DNA from: Pseudorhodoferax sp032153935
Lineage (GTDB): Bacteria; Pseudomonadota; Gammaproteobacteria; Burkholderiales; Burkholderiaceae_C
DNA length: 64,000 nucleotides
NCBI RefSeq assembly: GCF_964253035.1
Contig: NZ_CAXUQL020000001.1
Span: 6,696,001-6,760,000, forward strand
Direction: 5' to 3'
Shown: positions 59,197 to 64,000 of the stretch, one piece after another
Layout: each line of letters starts with the position of its first letter
How positions within the stretch are numbered: the first letter of the stretch is position 1
Notes under the pieces: generated by a model
Database searches by the model: none
What the model saw: only the letters and a program-made list of their open reading frames with translations
Told to the model about the DNA's origin: nothing
Program-made: the position numbers and the translations under genes

Positions 59197-59900
59197 GCAC
59201 ACGCACCGTCCTGGCCCTGCGCCACCTCGCTTTCGAAGACCTGGGCCTGCTCGACCCGCTGCTGCGCCGACGCGGCGCCACGCAGATCGCCACCCACGAC
59301 GCCGGCGTCGACGATCTCGCGGCCATCGACCTGGACGCCATCGACCTGCTGGTGGTGCTGGGCGGCCCCATCGGCGCGCACGACGACGGGCGCTACCCCT
59401 GGCTCGCCGACGAGGTGCAGCTCATCGCACGCCGCCTGGCCAGCGGCCGGCCTGTGCTGGGCATCTGTCTGGGCGCCCAGCTCATGGCACGGGCGCTCGG
59501 CGCGCGGGTTGCACCGATGGCGCACGGCCGTAAGGAGATCGGCTTCGGTCCGCTCGCGCTGACCGCGGCCGGCCAGGCCTCGCCGCTGGCCGCGCTCGGC
59601 GACCAGCCCGTGCTGCACTGGCACGGCGACCAGTTCGCGCTGCCCGCGGGCGCCAGCAGCCTGGCCACCACCGCGCTGTGCCCGCACCAAGCCTTCATGC
59701 CGCACCCGGCGGCACTGGCGCTGCAGTTCCACCTGGAGGCCGACCCGCACCGCATCGAGCAATGGCTGGTCGGTCATGTCGCTGAACTGGCGCAGGCCGG
59801 CATCGACATCCCGGCCCTGCGCGCCGACGCCGCGCGCTACGGCGCGGGCCTCGCGGCCGCGCTGGAACGGGTCGTCGACGCCTGGCTGGAGCGGCTGTGA
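59193..59900 (+). CDS. Class I glutamine amidotransferase (GuaA-like, stand-alone)
   Basis: The 235-residue protein has the triad of class I amidotransferases: nucleophile Cys in GICLGAQLMARALG (near residue 90) and His/Glu in LQFHLEADP. LVVLGGPIGAHDD is the usual oxyanion-side motif. No synthetase domain is attached. Such stand-alone proteins are annotated GMP synthase-like, but their acceptor is unknown; it may act on peptides or gamma-glutamyl compounds. It overlaps both neighbours (ATGA, GTGA). Confidence 0.87.
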   Translation: MSTRTVLALRHLAFEDLGLLDPLLRRRGATQIATHDAGVDDLAAIDLDAIDLLVVLGGPIGAHDDGRYPWLADEVQLIARRLASGRPVLGICLGAQLMARALGARVAPMAHGRKEIGFGPLALTAAGQASPLAALGDQPVLHWHGDQFALPAGASSLATTALCPHQAFMPHPAALALQFHLEADPHRIEQWLVGHVAELAQAGIDIPALRADAARYGAGLAAALERVVDAWLERL

Positions 59901-60580
59901 CGACGGTCGCGCAGGTGCGCGCCGTGCTGGCCGGCCCGGCGCATGCCTACACCCGCCCCGGCAGCCGCAGCGCCATCGACAAGCGCCCCCTGGCCGGGCC
60001 GGTGGCCGTGCATCCGCTGGGCCTGGCCGGCGACGAGCAGGGCGACCTGCGCGTGCACGGCGGCCTCGACAAGGCCGTGCACTGCTATCCCTGGAGCCAC
60101 TACGCGCACTGGCGCACCGTTCTGCCCGCCACGCCGGTGCTGCAAGCCCCCGGCGCCTTCGGCGAGAACCTGAGCCTGGACGGGATGGACGAACAGGGCT
60201 GCTGCATCGGCGACCGCTGGCAGATCGGCAGTGCGCAGTTCGAAGTCAGCCAGGGCCGCCAGCCCTGCTGGAAGCTCAACGACCGCTTTGGCGTGCCCGA
60301 CATGGCGCGCCGCGTGCAGGACAGCGGCCGCGCCGGCTGGTACCTGCGCGTGCTGCAGCCCGGCCAGCTACAGGCCGGCGATGCGGTGCGGCTGCTGGAC
60401 CGGCCGCATCCCGATTGGTCGGTCGCGCGGCTGCTGCGCCTGATCACCGACCGCGACTGCGCGCCGGCCCTGCTGGACGCGGTGCTGGCCCTGCCGCTGC
60501 CGCCCTCGTGGGAGCGGCTGTTCCGGCGCCGGCGCGAGCAAGGCCAGGCCGAGGACTGGACGGCGCGGCTGCAGGGCTAA
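59897..60580 (+). CDS. MOSC-domain protein (YiiM-like)
   Basis: The 227-residue protein starts at the GTG at 59897, which overlaps the previous stop (GTGA). A MOSC beta-domain with GDLRVHGGLDKAVHCYP (about 49-65), GENLSLDGM and the conserved sulfur-carrying Cys in QGRQPCWKLN (near 120), then a helical YiiM-like C-terminal extension. Members act with molybdenum cofactor, for example in N-hydroxylated base reduction (YiiM, YcbX). It is last of the four-gene redox operon. Confidence 0.89.
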   Translation: MTTVAQVRAVLAGPAHAYTRPGSRSAIDKRPLAGPVAVHPLGLAGDEQGDLRVHGGLDKAVHCYPWSHYAHWRTVLPATPVLQAPGAFGENLSLDGMDEQGCCIGDRWQIGSAQFEVSQGRQPCWKLNDRFGVPDMARRVQDSGRAGWYLRVLQPGQLQAGDAVRLLDRPHPDWSVARLLRLITDRDCAPALLDAVLALPLPPSWERLFRRRREQGQAEDWTARLQG

Positions 60581-60589
60581 CCGTGGCAC

Positions 60590-61096
60590 TCAGGGACGCA
60601 GGGCCGCGGCGCCCAGCGGCGTCGCGCGCTGGCGCCTGCGCATGCGCAGCACCTGTGCCGCCATGACCACCGCGAACACGAGGAACACCACGCCCACCGA
60701 GGCCTTGAGCTTCGGATCGTCCGGCCCCGCGAACAGCGGCGCGCCCAGCGGCACGCGCATGAAGGTCTCGGTCAGGCCGGGAACCATGTGGAAGAACAGC
60801 GTCAGCGTCCACAGCACGGTCTGCGCATAGGGCCAGGCCCGCGCGCGCAGCGGCAGCAGTGCCAGGCCCACCACGAGCAGCGTCAGCACGCCCAGCATGT
60901 GGGCCTCGTTGAAGCCGCCGCGCTGGAAGATGCCGAAGCCCGTGAGGCAGGTCAGCACCGTGCTCCACAGGTAGACCTGGCCCAGCCGCTGGCGCGGGTC
61001 GATCGCGCCGCGCTGCAGCAGGCTCTGGTAGCCGGCCCACAGCGCGACCAGGCTGATGGCGGTGTGCAGCGTACCGAGGGTGGTGAGTCCGAACAT
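60590..61096 (-). CDS. Small membrane protein, function unknown
   Basis: The 168-residue protein has four hydrophobic segments (about 4-22, 41-58, 66-84 and 128-148) with a conserved HTAISLVALWAGYQSL start and QRGGFNEAHMLG in the first loop. I do not recognise a family with known function. I use the ATG at 61096 because AAGGAG lies seven bases upstream; an ATG at 61144 would add a basic 16-residue leader. It is probably monocistronic, following katA. Confidence 0.75.
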   Translation of the reverse strand: MFGLTTLGTLHTAISLVALWAGYQSLLQRGAIDPRQRLGQVYLWSTVLTCLTGFGIFQRGGFNEAHMLGVLTLLVVGLALLPLRARAWPYAQTVLWTLTLFFHMVPGLTETFMRVPLGAPLFAGPDDPKLKASVGVVFLVFAVVMAAQVLRMRRRQRATPLGAAALRP

Positions 61097-61192
61097 GGAG
61101 AACTCCTTGCGATGGAGGGTGGAGCGGCGCAGTCGCTTCAGCATAGGCCCGCAGGCCGCAGGCGACCATCTGCCAAAAGGGGCAGGCCCGTG

Positions 61193-62623
61193 TCAGCCCA
61201 GGCCCAGCGCGGCCATGATGCGGGCGCCGTAGTCGGCATCGGCGCGGCCGCAGTTCTGCGCGTGACGCTGGCGGATGTGCAGCGGTGCATCGCCCATGGA
61301 ACGCGCCGTGTTCGCAACCAGGCGCGCGCGCTCTGCCGGCGACATGAGGCGGTACAGCGCGCCGGGCTGGGCGTAGTGGTCGTCGTCGTCGCAGTGCTCC
61401 CAGTGGCGCACCTGTCCCTCCAGCGCCAGCGGCGGTTCCCCGGCCTGCGGGCTGTCGGCCCACTCGCCCGCGCTGTTGGGCACGTAGGCGATGGTGCCGC
61501 CGGCATTGCCGTCCACGCGCATGGCGCCGTCGCGGTGGTAGCTGTGGAACGGACAGCGCGGCGCGTTGACCGGGATCTGGTGGTGGTTCACGCCGAGCCG
61601 GTAGCGCTGTGCGTCGCCGTAGGAGAACAGCCGCGCCTGCAGCATGCGGTCGGGCGAGAAGCCGATGCCGGGCACGGTCTGGGCCGGCGAGAACGCGGCC
61701 TGCTCGACCTCGGCGAAGAAGTTCTCGGGGTTGCGGTTCAGCTCCAGCACACCGACCTCGCGCAGCGGGAAGTCGCCGTGCGGCCAGACCTTGGTCAGGT
61801 CGAAGGGGTTGACGGGGTGGCGCGCGGCCTCGTGCTCGGTCATGGTCTGCACGTAGAGCGTCCAGCGCGGGAAGTCACCGGCCTCGATGGCCTGGTACAG
61901 GTCGCGCTGCGCGCTCTCGCGGTCGCCGCCGACCACGGCACGGGCCTCCTCGTCCGTGAGATTGGCAATGCCCTGCTGCGTCTTCCAGCTGAACTTGACC
62001 CAGTGGCGCTCGCCGGCCGCATTGACGAGGCTGAAGGTGTGGCTGCCGAAGCCGTGCATGTGGCGGTAGCTGCGCGGCAGGCCGCGGTCGCCCATCACGT
62101 AGGTGACCTGGTGCAGCGCCTCGGGCAGCAGGGTCCAGAAGTCCCAGTTGCTGGTGGCGTTGCGCAGGCCCGTGCGCGGGTCGCGCTTGACGGCGTGGTT
62201 GAGGTCCGGAAAGCGCAGCGGGTCGCGCAGGAAGAACACCGGCGTGTTGTTGCCCACCAGGTCCCAGTTGCCTTCTTCCGTGTAGAACTTGATCGCGAAG
62301 CCGCGGATGTCGCGCTCGGCATCGGCCGCGCCGCGCTCGCCGGCCACGGTGGAAAACCGCACGAACACCTCGCAGCGCTTGCCCACGGCCGCGAACAGCG
62401 CGGCGCGCGTGAAGGCCGTGATGTCCTGCGTGACCGTGAAGTGGCCGTAGGCGCCCGCGCCCTTGGCGTGCATGCGGCGCTCAGGGATCACCTCGCGGTC
62501 GAAGTGGGCGAGCTTTTCCAGCAGCCACACGTCCTGCAGCACGGCCGGGCCGCGCCGGCCGGCGGTCTGAATGTTGAAGTTGTCGACCACCGGCGCGCCG
62601 GCAGCATGGGTCAGTCGGCTCAT
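61193..62623 (-). CDS. katA: Monofunctional heme catalase (clade 3 type)
   Basis: The 476-residue enzyme breaks down H2O2. Distal His lies in RRMHAKGAGAYG (about 49-60), Asn in the FAIKFYTEEGNWDLVGNN region, and the proximal heme Tyr in RLFSYGDAQRYRLG (about 337-350). Length is that of small-subunit catalases. It follows a protoglobin gene by 15 bases and is probably co-transcribed with it; an OxyR-type site was not evident. Confidence 0.95.
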   Translation of the reverse strand: MSRLTHAAGAPVVDNFNIQTAGRRGPAVLQDVWLLEKLAHFDREVIPERRMHAKGAGAYGHFTVTQDITAFTRAALFAAVGKRCEVFVRFSTVAGERGAADAERDIRGFAIKFYTEEGNWDLVGNNTPVFFLRDPLRFPDLNHAVKRDPRTGLRNATSNWDFWTLLPEALHQVTYVMGDRGLPRSYRHMHGFGSHTFSLVNAAGERHWVKFSWKTQQGIANLTDEEARAVVGGDRESAQRDLYQAIEAGDFPRWTLYVQTMTEHEAARHPVNPFDLTKVWPHGDFPLREVGVLELNRNPENFFAEVEQAAFSPAQTVPGIGFSPDRMLQARLFSYGDAQRYRLGVNHHQIPVNAPRCPFHSYHRDGAMRVDGNAGGTIAYVPNSAGEWADSPQAGEPPLALEGQVRHWEHCDDDDHYAQPGALYRLMSPAERARLVANTARSMGDAPLHIRQRHAQNCGRADADYGARIMAALGLG

Positions 62624-62638
62624 GGCGGGGCTCCTGGT

Positions 62639-63256
62639 TCAGAAGTCGGCGGCCGGCAGGTAGGGCTGGGCCCACAGCGTGGCCGTCAGCGTCACGGCCT
62701 TGAACCAGGCCTGGTGCATGGCCTCCACCTGCTCGGGCGCATGGCCCTTCTTGCCGAGGAAGGGCCGCATGGTGGCGGTCAAGGGCACGATGAAGGCGAT
62801 CAGGTAGCGCAGGTGGATCACGTCCGAGCTGGAGCGCACGCCGTCGGTCTGGTTCTTTTTGAGGCGCGTGTGGCGCAGGCCGATCTCGTACTGGTAGTCG
62901 AGCCAGGCCCGGTCGTAGCGCGCGGCCGTGGTGTCCAGGATCCAGGCGCCGAAGCGCTTGCGCACGGCCGCGAGGTAGGCCGCATCGGGCGCGCCGCCGC
63001 TGCCGGCGAAGTAGCGCACCAGGTGCGGGCTGCCGCCGACGAAGCCATACCAGACATCGAGCACGTCCTCCACCTGGTCCTGCAGCACCTGGTGCGCCAG
63101 CCGCAGGGCCAGCAGGTCGGCCTCGCCGAGCAGCAGCGTGGCTTTGAGGTCGGCGAAGTCCTGGTCGGACAGCGGCGAACGCGCCGACTGCGGCATGCCG
63201 TAGGTGTAGCCGGGGATCGCGGCGGCGGACGGATCGGCGAGGGTCGTGGCAGACAT
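62639..63256 (-). CDS. Protoglobin-family heme protein
   Basis: The 205-residue single-domain globin has an N-terminal extension (IPGYTYG) typical of protoglobins, the LWYGFVG-like helix (VLDVWYGFVGG) and the candidate proximal His in YEIGLRHTRLKKNQTDG (near 129). No signalling domain is attached, so it binds O2, CO or NO on its own. GAAAGG precedes the ATG. The 15-base gap to katA suggests one peroxide/NO defence unit. Confidence 0.88.
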   Translation of the reverse strand: MSATTLADPSAAAIPGYTYGMPQSARSPLSDQDFADLKATLLLGEADLLALRLAHQVLQDQVEDVLDVWYGFVGGSPHLVRYFAGSGGAPDAAYLAAVRKRFGAWILDTTAARYDRAWLDYQYEIGLRHTRLKKNQTDGVRSSSDVIHLRYLIAFIVPLTATMRPFLGKKGHAPEQVEAMHQAWFKAVTLTATLWAQPYLPAADF

Positions 63257-63479
63257 GGCGGGGCCTTTCGTGGTGCAGCAAGCAACAGGCTTGCCTGGCC
63301 ATGGAGCATGCGTGGCGGCGGTCGCGCCGGCATCCCTCCTGCAACAGCCGGCCGCATACGACCAATGGGGCATGGCGAGCCCCTCCCTCCCGGCCCACAC
63401 GCGCTGTCGTCCTTGTCCGGCAATGGCCGGTGCGCCGGGCGGCTACGCTGGCAGCCCCGCTGCAATTCACCGCCCACCC

Positions 63480-64000
63480 ATGGAACGCCTGGCCGAACTC
63501 CTGCGCCGCCTGCAACACGCCGCGCTGTCCGCCCCGGTGCTGGGCGTGCTGCTGCGGGCCATCCGCAACTACGTGCTGCACCAGAGCGCCAACCAGGCCG
63601 GCAGCCTGGCGTTCTCGACCGTGCTGTCGATGTTCCCGCTGGTGCTGCTGCTGTCTGCCGCCGCGGGCTACGTGGGCCAGCCCGGCGACGCGGCGGCCCT
63701 GGTCGGGCGCGTGGTGGACTATGCGCCCCAGCTCGTGCGCGAGGCCGTGCAGCCCGTCATCGACGAGGTGCTGGCCCAGCGCAGCCAGGCGCTGCTGGCC
63801 ATCGGCCTGGTGGTCACGCTGTGGACAGCCTCCTCGGGCATGCAGGCCGTGCGCACGGCGCTGAACCGCGCCTACGGCATCGAGCGCGGCACCGCGTTCT
63901 GGAAGGCCAGGCTCAAGGTCACGCTGTTCACCGTGGTGGTGGGCGGCGGCATCCTGCTCGCGTTCAGTTCGGTGATCGTGATGCCCTATCTGTGGCAGCT
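63480..64000 (+). CDS. YihY/BrkB-family membrane protein (partial, runs past the window)
   Basis: The first 173 residues of a second BrkB/YihY protein are present. The N-terminus shows LRAIRNYVLHQSANQAGSLAF and LSMFPLVLLLSAAAGYVG (membrane segment about 35-55), then RTALNRAYGI, the family's conserved loop. This is the same family as 23011-24252, but the two share only the general pattern. The 223-base gap upstream holds the divergent protoglobin promoter; I see a TACGCT -10-like hexamer about 35 bases before the ATG and nothing else. Confidence 0.87.
   Translation, partial: MERLAELLRRLQHAALSAPVLGVLLRAIRNYVLHQSANQAGSLAFSTVLSMFPLVLLLSAAAGYVGQPGDAAALVGRVVDYAPQLVREAVQPVIDEVLAQRSQALLAIGLVVTLWTASSGMQAVRTALNRAYGIERGTAFWKARLKVTLFTVVVGGGILLAFSSVIVMPYLWQ

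Overview
The window is strongly GC-rich, densely coded bacterial DNA. Third codon positions are nearly all G or C, genes overlap by ATGA, GTGA or TTGA junctions, and no gap exceeds about 225 bases. The gene set (EpsF/EpsG exopolysaccharide proteins, intracellular PhaZ, a DUF4124-NtrB-NtrC cluster beside glnA, DUF2069, Hda, PcnB-FolK) points to Burkholderiales, most likely the Comamonadaceae (relatives of Variovorax, Acidovorax, Hydrogenophaga). This is inferred from gene content; no search was run. I found no rRNA, tRNA, CRISPR array, transposase, integrase or phage gene. It reads as chromosome backbone with a few accessory inserts.

Layout. 1-2.9 kb: the end of an exopolysaccharide locus, with tyrosine kinase epsG (cut by the window edge), chain-length protein epsF and, divergently, a small exported protein with a sorting-signal-like C-terminus; nested palindromes lie between them. 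2.9-6.3 kb: a tight hda - HAD phosphatase - pcnB - folK operon, divergent from purM. 7.5-15 kb: a LysR/aldo-keto reductase pair, a CorC-type membrane protein, apaH, rhlE and aroC. 15-20.3 kb: a cupin, a GST, PHB depolymerase phaZ, a CBS-pair protein, O-acetylhomoserine sulfhydrylase and a hydrolase. 20.3-26.1 kb: a DUF2157/GDYXXLXY fusion, an Mpo1-like protein, a BrkB-family protein, DUF2069 and an FAD-linked oxidase. 26.1-28.1 kb: a chromosomal ccdAB toxin-antitoxin pair inserted before thyA-folA. 28.2-33.5 kb: an accessory heme-copper oxidase set (lipoprotein subunit II, fused subunits I+III, a small membrane protein, CtaG). 33.5-38 kb: a CoA-type Nudix hydrolase, an ACR3-like transporter, a TauD-family dioxygenase, an amidohydrolase and a phosphodiesterase. 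38-41.3 kb: a TetR/GST pair with two matching operators, a second HAD phosphatase and the dmeRF Ni/Co efflux pair. 41.4-47.1 kb: exonuclease III and the nitrogen-control block ntrC-ntrB-DUF4124-glnA. 47.1-54.7 kb: envelope and housekeeping genes on the minus strand. 54.9-60.6 kb: secreted SMP-30-like protein, a Tat-exported hydrolase, and an AraC regulator facing a four-gene redox operon. 60.6-64 kb: a membrane protein, a protoglobin-catalase pair and the start of a second BrkB-family gene.

The clearest functional logic is nitrogen control. glnA has a readable sigma-54 promoter with an NtrC enhancer about 140 bases upstream of the predicted start, and the genes encoding NtrB and NtrC lie just downstream of glnA behind a strong terminator. 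The enhancer overlaps the last codons of the gene upstream. Other readable circuits are DmeR/dmeF, TetR/GST, ccdAB autoregulation and AraC/carboxymuconolactone decarboxylase. Several genes without a Shine-Dalgarno sequence have a -10-like hexamer 6-7 bases before the start codon, which suggests leaderless transcripts. No plainly new multi-gene system stands out. The best leads for something undescribed are the sorting-signal-like protein by epsF and the protoglobin-catalase pair.
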